Shown here: in pieces, positions 8,567 to 16,042 of the stretch
Position numbering within the stretch: the first letter of the stretch is position 1
Layout of the letters: the number at the start of each line of letters is the position of its first letter
Source: UBA2108 sp963925495
GTDB taxonomy: Bacteria; Bacteroidota; Bacteroidia; Flavobacteriales_G; Salibacteraceae
DNA length: 25,486 nt
NCBI GenBank assembly: GCA_963925495.1
Contig: CAWUST010000056.1
Span: 1 to 25,486, forward strand
Direction of reading: 5' to 3'
Position numbers and translations under genes: made by a program
Notes under the pieces: model-generated
Database searches by the model: none
What the model saw: only the letters and a program-made list of their open reading frames with translations
What the model was told of the DNA's origin: nothing

Positions 8567-9115
8567 ATGAATAAAATAGCACTTAATACTTTTGATAATT
8601 CCTGGTACAATCCCGGGAGTCCCTTGAAAAGGATATTGTGGCACTTTACTAATATTCTGTTTTTTCAAAACCCTTTTTTCTTATTTATTGGCGTTAAAGT
8701 ATTTTTGTTGCGAGTTTTTGGGGCTGAAATTGGAAAAGGTGTTGTAATCAAACCAAACGTTAATATAAAGTATCCCTGGTTTTTGAAAATTGGAGACTAT
8801 GTGTGGATTGGTGAGGCAGTTTGGATTGATAATCTGGACATTGTAGAAATTGGAAGCCATTCGTGTATAAGCCAAGGTGCATTAATTCTTAGCGGGAATC
8901 ACCATTATAAAAAAAGTTCTTTTGACTTGGTGCTAAAACCTATAATAATTGAAGATGGAGTTTGGATAGGAGCAAAAGCAATGGTTACTCAAGGTGTAAG
9001 GTGCGGTAGTCATTCTATTTTGGCGGTTGGTTCTATTGCTTCAAACAATTTAGAAGCGTATAAAATGTATAGAGGAAATCCCGCCATTGCAATTAAAGAT
9101 CGACGAATTGGATAG
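8567..9115 (+). CDS. wcaF: WcaF-like hexapeptide-repeat O-acetyltransferase
   Basis: A 182-residue left-handed beta-helix acyltransferase. The arrangement matches the colanic-acid WcaF family: an N-terminal amphipathic segment rich in Trp/Phe (WHFTNILFFQNPF), then VFLLRVFGAEIGKGVVIKPNV, a YPWFLKIGDYVWIG coil, ISQGALILSGNHHY with the putative catalytic His pair, IEDGVWIGAKAMVTQGV, and the C-terminal RGNPAIAI. It would transfer acetyl from acetyl-CoA to a sugar hydroxyl of the glycan precursor in the cytoplasm. It lies between a glycosyltransferase and a methyltransferase. The family assignment is firm; the sugar position acetylated is unknown. Confidence 0.86.
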   Translation: MNKIALNTFDNSWYNPGSPLKRILWHFTNILFFQNPFFLFIGVKVFLLRVFGAEIGKGVVIKPNVNIKYPWFLKIGDYVWIGEAVWIDNLDIVEIGSHSCISQGALILSGNHHYKKSSFDLVLKPIIIEDGVWIGAKAMVTQGVRCGSHSILAVGSIASNNLEAYKMYRGNPAIAIKDRRIG

Positions 9116-9181
9116 AAGTTTAAAATTGAATTTCTTTTATCCATGTACAACTATTAAAGTAATGCAAATAAATTGTCAATT

Positions 9182-10084
9182 ATGGAATTAGATGGCCTTT
9201 TAAGAAGGAAGCCTATAAAGATTGAAGGAAGAAATAATAAAGTATTTGATTATTCCAAAGAATCAGAGTCATTTGACTTTTATGTGGATCAATTTGAAGG
9301 TGAAAATGATTTTGAGATTGGATCGGGAGTTAAGAATGAAGATTTAAAGGAAGCGCCAAAGGAAATGATTGAAACCATTTCATATTTAAGGAATAATGTA
9401 CCAAAGAACGCAACTATTATTGAGCTTGGTGGAAGTAAGCACCAAAGAAGAAGTGGGTTTCCCTATTCATTTTTTGACAATTATATTCCTTTAGATATTT
9501 CTCTTTCAAGTATGATAGGGTATTCTGAAATTTATGATAAGCAATCTATAGCTTGTGATGCCCAAGATTTGCCTTTTAAAGATAATGTAATTGACGTTGT
9601 TATTACTCACACATTTTTAGAGCATCCAATTGACCCAGACAAAGTAGTTAAAGAGATTGATCGTGTATTAAAAGAGGGCGGTACTGTAATACATGCAGAC
9701 GCATGGCATTGTAGGTGGTGGAAAAGATATGGGGTTTTTGGAATAATAAAGTGGACTGATCAGACCATGAGTCAAAAATTACTATGGATAGTAATTTATT
9801 TAAGTGAAATTAAGGTTTTTAGAATTCCAACTATTCTCTTGAATAGAATTGTTAAAACCATTTTTCAGTCCATTAAGCATCCTATAAATTTAACTTTCAA
9901 GAAATTAATTCCCAATTATGAGTTGAAGATTTATTCTGATGAAGATGCTGCAGCTTCAATCGACCCAATTGACCTAGTAAGGTTTTACGAATCAAGAAAT
10001 TACAATTGGATTTATAATAATTCTTTTCTAAAAAGAATATTTTTTAATCAAGCAAATATTTTTTTGAAAAAGGGGAAACCTTAA
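9182..10084 (+). CDS. Class I SAM-dependent methyltransferase
   Basis: About 300 residues. Residues 78-88 (ATIIELGGSKH) form SAM motif I, YIPLDIS gives the strand-2 acidic residue, CDAQDLPFKDNVIDVV is motif II, and FLEHPIDPDKVVKEIDRVLKEGG is the helix-strand-5 signature of Methyltransf_11-type enzymes. The C-terminal part (about 185-245) is rich in Trp/Ile/Leu and may hold a hydrophobic acceptor or membrane-facing surface. I chose ATG 9182; the frame also opens at TTG 9173, but a TTG start is rare here and adds only three residues. It is the last gene of the rightward operon and converges with the deacetylase at 10125. The substrate is probably a sugar or lipid-linked glycan, by context only. 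Confidence 0.83.
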   Translation: MELDGLLRRKPIKIEGRNNKVFDYSKESESFDFYVDQFEGENDFEIGSGVKNEDLKEAPKEMIETISYLRNNVPKNATIIELGGSKHQRRSGFPYSFFDNYIPLDISLSSMIGYSEIYDKQSIACDAQDLPFKDNVIDVVITHTFLEHPIDPDKVVKEIDRVLKEGGTVIHADAWHCRWWKRYGVFGIIKWTDQTMSQKLLWIVIYLSEIKVFRIPTILLNRIVKTIFQSIKHPINLTFKKLIPNYELKIYSDEDAAASIDPIDLVRFYESRNYNWIYNNSFLKRIFFNQANIFLKKGKP

Positions 10085-10124
10085 GTATAGGTTGTGTTAG
10101 GATAAGTATTTATGGTTTTTGTAA

Positions 10125-10982
10125 TTATAAAGAGTTAACTGTAATTTTCTTCGCTTTATCCCAATTTACTTCTTCATTTGCTTTACGCAAATCGATAAAT
10201 TTGTAATCAGAAATGAGTCTTTCCAATTTATTAAATGCACCATTCAACCCATAATAGGACTTGAATTTCCTGGTCAAAGACAATTCATTTATCATTGGTT
10301 GTTTTGGGTCAAAATCTCTAGGATGAAAATAAGTCATTACATATTTTGAATTGTTCATCATTTTTTTAATCATTCCATAAGGGAAAAGACGGAAATAACC
10401 ACCGCCAGAAAATATTAATGGTCTTCCAAAAATTGGGTATAAGTTAATAGGGAATTCTTTGATATTTCCTTCACTACATTCTATGATGCTAGGATTTGCA
10501 TAACCATATTGTTCCAAACCACCATGGGATCTACTTGCTGGAAAAACACTACAATCGAATTCAATACCTTGTTTAATCAATTCATCAAATACCCATAAAT
10601 TTTTTTGTGTGATAGAAAACCCTGGTGCCCGATAGCTTTTTATTTTTTGCCCTGTTAAGTCTTCAATGCTTTTAATGGATTTTTCTATATCGTTTTTAAA
10701 TTCAGATTTATTTTGTTCGTAAGCAATTTGATGCAAGTCGGAGTGAGTTGCAATTTCATATCCATGAGATTGAATTTTTTTTACTACTTGAGGAAACTCT
10801 CTTGCGACCCAGCCTAAAATAAAAAAAGTTGCTTTTTGATTCTTCCTATCCAATAATTCAAGAATTCTGTCTACGTTGGATTCTAACCTATGTTCATAGT
10901 TGAACCATTCAACTTCTGTTTTTGTGGAATCATTATCCAATATATGAAACCATTCTTCTATGTCAAAAGTTAGAATATTCAT
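10125..10982 (-). CDS. Polysaccharide deacetylase, NodB-like with DUF3473-type C-terminus
   Basis: A 285-residue carbohydrate esterase 4 protein. NodB motif 1 appears as LTFDIEEWFH (Asp7 with an acidic pair), motif 2 as HSDLH (His80, His84; metal ligands), and motif 3 as RAPGF (Arg118). The C-terminal GGGYFRLFPYG and YFHPRDFDP segments are hallmarks of the DUF3473-containing subfamily usually found in exopolysaccharide (exosortase-type) loci. The likely reaction is removal of N-acetyl from an amino sugar in the glycan or its precursor. No signal peptide is seen, so it acts in the cytoplasm or on lipid-linked sugar. Its ATG overlaps the stop of the formyltransferase by one base (TAATG on the minus strand). 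Confidence 0.88.
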   Translation of the reverse strand: MNILTFDIEEWFHILDNDSTKTEVEWFNYEHRLESNVDRILELLDRKNQKATFFILGWVAREFPQVVKKIQSHGYEIATHSDLHQIAYEQNKSEFKNDIEKSIKSIEDLTGQKIKSYRAPGFSITQKNLWVFDELIKQGIEFDCSVFPASRSHGGLEQYGYANPSIIECSEGNIKEFPINLYPIFGRPLIFSGGGYFRLFPYGMIKKMMNNSKYVMTYFHPRDFDPKQPMINELSLTRKFKSYYGLNGAFNKLERLISDYKFIDLRKANEEVNWDKAKKITVNSL

Positions 10983-11746
10983 TAGAAAAACCGACTGCCA
11001 TTTTCCCTGAATATTTTCACATCTTCTTTAGTGGGAAAGCTGTTGTATGTCATTTTAGAATTATCGTTTTCAATAAGAACAACTTTGTTCTTCTCAATCA
11101 AATCTACTGCTTTTGAAATAGATTCCATACCTATTTTCTTGGTAAGTAAAATTAATTCTTCTTGTGTTTTTTGCCCTATATCAACTTTTTCTTGAACTAC
11201 AATAGGTCCACTATCGATGCCTTCATCGACAAAAAAAACAGAAACACCTGTTTGTTTTTCTTGGTTTTTAAGCACCCAAAATGTGGGCATTAAACCACGA
11301 TATTTCGGAAGTAATGCAGTGTGGAGATTCAAGCATCCTTTTGGTGCTAAATTTAATATAGGTGCTTTGAAAATTTGATTTCCTAAAATTGAAATAAGTA
11401 AGTCGGGCTTTACAAACTTTATTTTTGCAACTGAACTCTTATCATTTATGGGTTGGTCAAGAAGTATTTCAGGAATATTATTTTTCTCAAGTACAAAACT
11501 TATTTTTTTTGATTTACTTAATTTACTTGCCAAAAACTTTAAAGAATAGTGAAGGAAAAAAGGTACTCCAAAAACTGAATAAGTTCGTTTGGCTTTCCCT
11601 AAAAAAGACTCCTTTTTTTCAAATGGTGAGGCATCTAAAACCACGCAACCTACTATGGAAGAGTGTTTTGGGAGAATTTCGATTAAGTAGCTTAAATTAG
11701 ATGCTAAATAAAAAGGCTCATTTTGAGTAATAATTACAATTCTCAC
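10982..11746 (-). CDS. Formyltransferase-family protein (probable sugar N-formyltransferase)
   Basis: A 254-residue protein with a formyl_trans_N-type Rossmann core. The catalytic triad of this fold is visible: Asn140 and His142 in LNLHTALLPKYRG and Asp178 in DEGIDSGPIV, which align with the Asn-His-Asp of GAR transformylase and Fmt. Family enzymes use N10-formyltetrahydrofolate. It is too short for, and lacks the C-terminal domain of, methionyl-tRNA formyltransferase, and it lies between a GT2 gene and a deacetylase, so I infer an amino-sugar acceptor. The N-terminal 1-100 region is divergent. It overlaps GT2 by four bases and the deacetylase by one base, so all three are probably one transcript. 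A GAR-transformylase role is unlikely from context. Confidence 0.8.
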   Translation of the reverse strand: MRIVIITQNEPFYLASNLSYLIEILPKHSSIVGCVVLDASPFEKKESFLGKAKRTYSVFGVPFFLHYSLKFLASKLSKSKKISFVLEKNNIPEILLDQPINDKSSVAKIKFVKPDLLISILGNQIFKAPILNLAPKGCLNLHTALLPKYRGLMPTFWVLKNQEKQTGVSVFFVDEGIDSGPIVVQEKVDIGQKTQEELILLTKKIGMESISKAVDLIEKNKVVLIENDNSKMTYNSFPTKEDVKIFRENGSRFF

Positions 11747-12504
11747 TTGGAATATTTTTTAAAAAGTTGAACTAATTTTCTTAGTGGTTTGGCGATTATT
11801 ATAAAAGGTGATATATTCATTCCATTCACCTTCCAACTTTTATATACTTCGAAATTTGAAATCGCAATATTTTTCAAAGAGCCATTGCTCAATCCTCCAG
11901 CTCTCATTTTTGCAATTGTGATTGGTAAGTATTTAACTTTTGCTTTATTTTTATAAATGAAGCGGAGCATTAATTCGTAATCAGCAGCAATTTTAAAATC
12001 ATTCCTAAATCCCCCATGTTTATCGTATAAACTTTTTTTAATGTATGTCGATAGGTGAGGGGTCATCCATCCTTTTTTATAATTTTTTAAATCAAAAGGA
12101 CCGGCCTTCCAAAAGCGAACTACTTTTTTTGAATCCAGAGGATTAATATAAATCTTATCCCCATAAACCACATCTGTAGTTGTGGATTCAAAAGTATTTA
12201 CAATTTGCTCAATGCAATATTTGTCATTTAGCATATCATCTGCATTAATGAAACCGATAACATCTCCTGTGGCAAGCATTAGACCTTTATTCATAGCATC
12301 ATAAAGTCCGTTATCTTTTTCACTCAAAAATTTTGAGATCTTAGATCCATAGCTTTCAATGACTGCAATTGTTCCGTCAGTGCTCTTTCCGTCTATAACA
12401 ATGTATTCAATGTTTGAGTAGGTCTGATTAAGTACGGAATCTATGGCCTCTCCAATTGTATTTTGATTATTCCGAACAACTGTAATTATTGAAATTTTCA
12501 ACAC
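11743..12504 (-). CDS. Glycosyltransferase family 2 (GT-A fold)
   Basis: A 253-residue GT-A enzyme of the small WcaA/WbbL-like size. Residues 3-10 (KISIITVV) and VLNQTYSNIEYIVIDGKSTDGT form the nucleotide-binding half; DNGLYDAMNKGLMLATGD precedes INADD at 86-90, the DXD-type metal site. The region around GWMTPHLSTYIKK carries the acceptor and catalytic-base side. The start is not ATG: GTG at 12504 or TTG at 12501 are the only candidates, because an in-frame stop lies three codons upstream. First gene of the leftward glycan operon. It probably adds one sugar to a lipid-linked intermediate; donor unknown. Confidence 0.9.
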   Translation of the reverse strand: MLKISIITVVRNNQNTIGEAIDSVLNQTYSNIEYIVIDGKSTDGTIAVIESYGSKISKFLSEKDNGLYDAMNKGLMLATGDVIGFINADDMLNDKYCIEQIVNTFESTTTDVVYGDKIYINPLDSKKVVRFWKAGPFDLKNYKKGWMTPHLSTYIKKSLYDKHGGFRNDFKIAADYELMLRFIYKNKAKVKYLPITIAKMRAGGLSNGSLKNIAISNFEVYKSWKVNGMNISPFIIIAKPLRKLVQLFKKYSK

Positions 12505-12586
12505 GTTTAATTATAATGAAGTAGGAATTAGATTATTCGAATAGGAATGGAAGAATTAGAAACGAAATAGAATTTTATCAATTGAT

Positions 12587-13531
12587 CTAAAACTTCGCTC
12601 TAGATCTTCGTCGTTTAATTTTTCGTTGTACAAAGGGGTATCTCCTTTTGTTGAATTTAGATTTTCTTTTACCACGGATGGAGTATTTGTAAGTAACACC
12701 TGTCCACATGTACCAATCGTTATTATCTTCATCACCTCTAATTCCTGTTGATTCTAAATCAGATCCGTAACTGTAATAAACTGGGTTAACATATGATTGA
12801 TCCTGAGGGTCAATTTCAACGCTTCTATCTTGCAGTGCTTTGGCAATTGGATCATCATCGAACTTGCTATTGTGTTGGTATTTTGAACTCACATCATCCA
12901 CATAATCTGTAAATGTCATTCTAGCACTTACTTCCCAGCCAATTAAGTGTTTTTTGTTAATTCTAAATTCAAAACCAAGGCCCATTGGCACTGCCATTTG
13001 AATCTTACTATATTTATTTCCTTCTGTTTCTATAGGTTGCAAAGCATGCCAAGTTCCATTTAATTCTGCTTTAGGATTATTGTAGAAAGCTCCTGCACCA
13101 AGAAATATAAAAGATGTGAATCCAAGTTTGTAGCGATAGGTATGCCCAACATCTCTTAAATGTAAAAAATGATATTCGAAACGAGCAGACAATTCAAAAA
13201 TATCGTTCCTAAAACTTAGGTTTCTAGAATAGCGTTCAGGACTTTCATTAGAAAATTCATCTGTTCCTTTTAACCTTGCATAGTTAAAACCACCTTGTAA
13301 GGCAAATGCAGGAGTAAGGAACTTCCTTCCAGATAAGCCAAAATTTAAACCCATTTGGTTAAATTGAATATCTAAAGGACCAAATTTTGGGGTAGCTCCA
13401 GTGCCTGCCAAATCACCAAAATAAAACGCTGCACCAAGTCTAAAACCAAAATCGGTATTGTACTGTGCTTGAGATAGTTTCGGTAAAGCAAGAAGTCCAA
13501 AAAGAGCTCCGATAAATAAAAATCGTTTCAT
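12587..13531 (-). CDS. DUF6089-like outer-membrane beta-barrel protein
   Basis: About 314 residues. From Met at 13531 the protein has a signal peptide (MKRFLFIGALFG, Leu/Ala-rich, ending SQAQ) followed by alternating polar/aromatic strands (FGFRLGAAFYFGDLAGTG and later FIFLGAGAFYNN), as in the DUF6089 / porin-like family of Bacteroidota. The frame is open to another ATG at 13564, but the promoter -7 box lies at 13553-13560, downstream of it, and a start there would bury the signal peptide, so 13531 is preferred. The last 30 residues are very rich in Arg/Lys and end in Phe, which is odd for a barrel terminus. The function is unknown; location in the outer membrane is inferred. Confidence 0.8.
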   Translation of the reverse strand: MKRFLFIGALFGLLALPKLSQAQYNTDFGFRLGAAFYFGDLAGTGATPKFGPLDIQFNQMGLNFGLSGRKFLTPAFALQGGFNYARLKGTDEFSNESPERYSRNLSFRNDIFELSARFEYHFLHLRDVGHTYRYKLGFTSFIFLGAGAFYNNPKAELNGTWHALQPIETEGNKYSKIQMAVPMGLGFEFRINKKHLIGWEVSARMTFTDYVDDVSSKYQHNSKFDDDPIAKALQDRSVEIDPQDQSYVNPVYYSYGSDLESTGIRGDEDNNDWYMWTGVTYKYSIRGKRKSKFNKRRYPFVQRKIKRRRSRAKF

Positions 13532-13552
13532 ATGAAAAAAGGCCATGGAATG

Positions 13553-13583
13553 CAAAAATAACATTTATCTTACGCATACACAA
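13553..13583 (-). promoter_or_regulatory. Bacteroidota-type promoter for the outer-membrane barrel gene
   Basis: Read on the minus strand, TTG (13583-13581) is followed after 20 bases by TATTTTTG (13560-13553), an exact TAnnTTTG -7 element at the spacing known for Bacteroidota sigma-A promoters. Transcription would begin around 13546, leaving a leader of about 15 bases before the ATG at 13531. This also rules against the upstream ATG at 13564. Confidence 0.65.
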
Positions 13584-13663
13584 TTATTATATTCTAATCT
13601 TTGGTTCGTATATCGAGAAATATGTCTTCTAAACCGTGATAATGTTCATGTAAAGTACTCAGA

Positions 13664-13690
13664 TTGATTAACAATAAATTTATACTTTCG
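13664..13690 (+). promoter_or_regulatory. Probable promoter of the T9SS cargo gene
   Basis: TTG at 13664-13666 is followed after 16 bases by TACTTTCG (13683-13690), one mismatch from TAnnTTTG. The spacing is slightly short. It lies 13 bases before the ATG at 13704 and is divergent from the promoter of the barrel gene. Confidence 0.4.
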
Positions 13691-13703
13691 CGCGTGTTAG
13701 AGT

Positions 13704-15830
13704 ATGGTAATGTTGAAAAAAGTTCATTTTATATTATTTTGTTTTGTCTTTACATTTGGAAACGGATTGTTAGCTCAAGTTGACCCTCCTGAATTACGTT
13801 GTATTGCAATAGAGGATAATAAAGATATTACATTGACTTGGATACCAACTTTAGATCCAATGGGGCAATTTCTAAATTACCAGGTTTATAGCTCTGTTAA
13901 TGGAGTAACGCTTGCACCAGTAATTTTCACAAATCGTTTGCAAAACACATTCACTTTAATTGGAGCAGGTTTTCCAAAACCACCACCTTTAAATAAAGTT
14001 AAGTTTTGGATAATTACTGAATACAATGATGGAGGCACAAAACTTTCCCTACCATCAGATACACTTTGTGCCATGGAGTTGCAGCTTACACTTCGTAATC
14101 CAAATACATCGGGAGACTTGAAGTGGAACTTAATGCGGACAAATCCATTAGTAACTTGGGATGCTAAATATAATCTTAAAAGAAAACTGGAAGAAATTCC
14201 AAGACCTTCTCCACCTAGAAATTGGGATAATAATTTTGCATTAATAGATTATGCAGATACAAACTTTTCAGATTCGATTACAAGATGTTCGAGAAATATA
14301 TCTTACCAAATAGAGTTAAAGGACGCTAGCGGCTGTGTTTCAAAATCGAATATAGTTGAAAAGGAGTTAAAAGCCCAAGTAGGAGCAGCGTCTATGACTT
14401 TTGATCGAATTACTGTGAACAATAGCAATGGACAAACCAATTTATATTGGACAAAACATCCTGACCCTACTGTAGTGGGTTATATCATAATATACTTGGA
14501 TCCATCCGGTGCTGATGTTGCAATAGACACAGTTAGTTCAACATCTTTTAATTATGCAGATCAGTTTCACAGTGCTTTACCCAGAAGCCAATGTTATGTA
14601 ATTGTGCCTCTTGATTCTTGCGGGAAAACTACTGGTGCAGGAACCAAACATTGTACTATTCATTTAGGCAGAACTTTTGATGAATGTGCTGGCGAAGTAT
14701 ACCTGTCCTGGACACCTTATACTGGCTGGCCAAATGGTTTAGAAGAGTATTCTATTTATATGGCTTTAAATGGAGATACTAATTATACAAAAATTGGAAG
14801 TGTTTTAGGAGAGGATACAATATTTACGGTTAAAAATGTAAATGCTTTAGATGTGTATTCTTTTTATGTTATTGGAAAAGATAAAACTGGTCGATTTATT
14901 AGTTTTAGCAATGTATTGGGTACAAAATTTAACATCCCTAATAGGGTCAAGTTTTTGTATTTAAGAAGTGCGAGTCTAATTTCCGAAAATGAAGTAAAAT
15001 TGAAAGTGTTAATGGATAGAAAAGCACCGTTTAAACATATAAATATTTTTCGATCTACACAAAGAACAGGTCCTTTTAGACACGTTGCTTCGGTTCGTCC
15101 ACCTACAAACAATATAAAAGATACCCTATTTGATTTAATGGATACTTTAGGTCGTCCTGCTCAAATAAATTATGTCTATTATTTAGAAGTAATTGATACC
15201 TGCGGCCAACCAGTAAATAAGAGTAGTAGATTTAGAACGTTATTTTTATCTGGCACTTCGGATAAGTATATTATGGAAAATGAATTAAAATGGTCCGCAA
15301 ATATTTCCGTAGACTCTACTGCAACCGATAAGGATGTCTATTCTCTTTACCGAGCAGTAAATGGGAGTTATGCTCTGGGTCCTATTCGATCTCTGTGGTC
15401 AAATACATTGGAGTATCTAGATAATTTTTCTGATGAAATTAATAAAGGGGATGAATTTTGTTATCAGCTGAAATTAGCACAAGCGCCAAGCGATACTTTT
15501 GTAATTGCCGATACTAGCCTGTCTAATGAACTTTGTTTTAAAATGGAACCAGATATTTTTATACCAAATTCATTTACACCAAACAATGATGGTAAAAATG
15601 AAAGTTGGAGACCAAGAACTAGTTACTTAGTTCCAATTGATAACTATAACCTTCAAATTTATGATCGCTGGGGGAAATTAGCTTTTGAAACTACTAATCC
15701 TCTTGAAGGATGGAGTGGGGAAAGAAATGAAGGCTTTGCGGCTGAGGGAGTATACCTTTATCATTTGGAAATAACTACAGTTCATGGCAGTAAAATAGAT
15801 AGAAAAGGAAACTTTAATTTGGTGAGATAG
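13704..15830 (+). CDS. Secreted FN3-like repeat protein with T9SS type B C-terminal sorting domain
   Basis: A 708-residue exported protein. The N-terminus (VHFILFCFVFTFGNGLLAQ) is a signal peptide. The body holds about five fibronectin-III-like modules, each with an L-x-W or similar core and a Y-x-V/I-Y strand: ITLTWIPTLDP, TNLYWTKHPDP, VYLSWTPYTGW, VKLKVLMDRKA, NELKWSANISV. The last 90 residues (IFIPNSFTPNNDGKNESW, then YDRWGKLAFE and GVYLYHLEI) are the gliding-motility-associated C-terminal (CHU_C / type B) domain, which targets proteins through the type IX secretion system. Scattered Cys residues may form disulfides. A binding or structural surface role is likely, with no enzymatic domain visible. 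ATG 13704 or 13710 are both possible starts. Confidence 0.9.
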   Translation: MVMLKKVHFILFCFVFTFGNGLLAQVDPPELRCIAIEDNKDITLTWIPTLDPMGQFLNYQVYSSVNGVTLAPVIFTNRLQNTFTLIGAGFPKPPPLNKVKFWIITEYNDGGTKLSLPSDTLCAMELQLTLRNPNTSGDLKWNLMRTNPLVTWDAKYNLKRKLEEIPRPSPPRNWDNNFALIDYADTNFSDSITRCSRNISYQIELKDASGCVSKSNIVEKELKAQVGAASMTFDRITVNNSNGQTNLYWTKHPDPTVVGYIIIYLDPSGADVAIDTVSSTSFNYADQFHSALPRSQCYVIVPLDSCGKTTGAGTKHCTIHLGRTFDECAGEVYLSWTPYTGWPNGLEEYSIYMALNGDTNYTKIGSVLGEDTIFTVKNVNALDVYSFYVIGKDKTGRFISFSNVLGTKFNIPNRVKFLYLRSASLISENEVKLKVLMDRKAPFKHINIFRSTQRTGPFRHVASVRPPTNNIKDTLFDLMDTLGRPAQINYVYYLEVIDTCGQPVNKSSRFRTLFLSGTSDKYIMENELKWSANISVDSTATDKDVYSLYRAVNGSYALGPIRSLWSNTLEYLDNFSDEINKGDEFCYQLKLAQAPSDTFVIADTSLSNELCFKMEPDIFIPNSFTPNNDGKNESWRPRTSYLVPIDNYNLQIYDRWGKLAFETTNPLEGWSGERNEGFAAEGVYLYHLEITTVHGSKIDRKGNFNLVR

Positions 15831-15997
15831 TTGCCTTCGAGTTATGAAGTTATTTAATCAGTTTACCTTCTAATCTATAAACAGACTATTCACATCGAAT
15901 TCATTGGGTTTCGGCAAATTGAAGCGTAATAGGATTTTACCTTTTTCATCCCTATTTACTTAATTACTTTTAACAAAATTCCCATTACTTAAAGTTT

Positions 15998-16005
15998 TAG
16001 TTTTG
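15998..16005 (+). promoter_or_regulatory. Probable -7 element of the guaB promoter
   Basis: TAGTTTTG is an exact TAnnTTTG match, 37 bases before the guaB ATG. No convincing TTG -33 element lies at the right distance. The rest of the 212-base gap (15831-16042) shows no gene, no clear purine-riboswitch fold and no strong terminator hairpin by eye. Confidence 0.4.
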
Positions 16006-16042
16006 AAAAATTTCAACTTTACGTAAAACTCTCTTAAATTAT

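Noticed and set aside
9173..9184. TTG start at 9173 for the second methyltransferase
   Set aside because: An in-frame ATG follows three codons later; TTG starts are uncommon here and the extra residues add nothing to the domain.
10085..10124. Bidirectional terminator between the convergent glycan operons
   Set aside because: No stable hairpin with a T-run is visible in the 40-base gap; only weak complementary pieces.
13532..13564. Upstream ATG at 13564 for the outer-membrane barrel gene
   Set aside because: It lies upstream of the promoter -7 box and would place 11 extra residues before the signal peptide.
15831..16042. Purine riboswitch before guaB
   Set aside because: No conserved purine-aptamer core or paired P1-P3 arms could be seen by eye.
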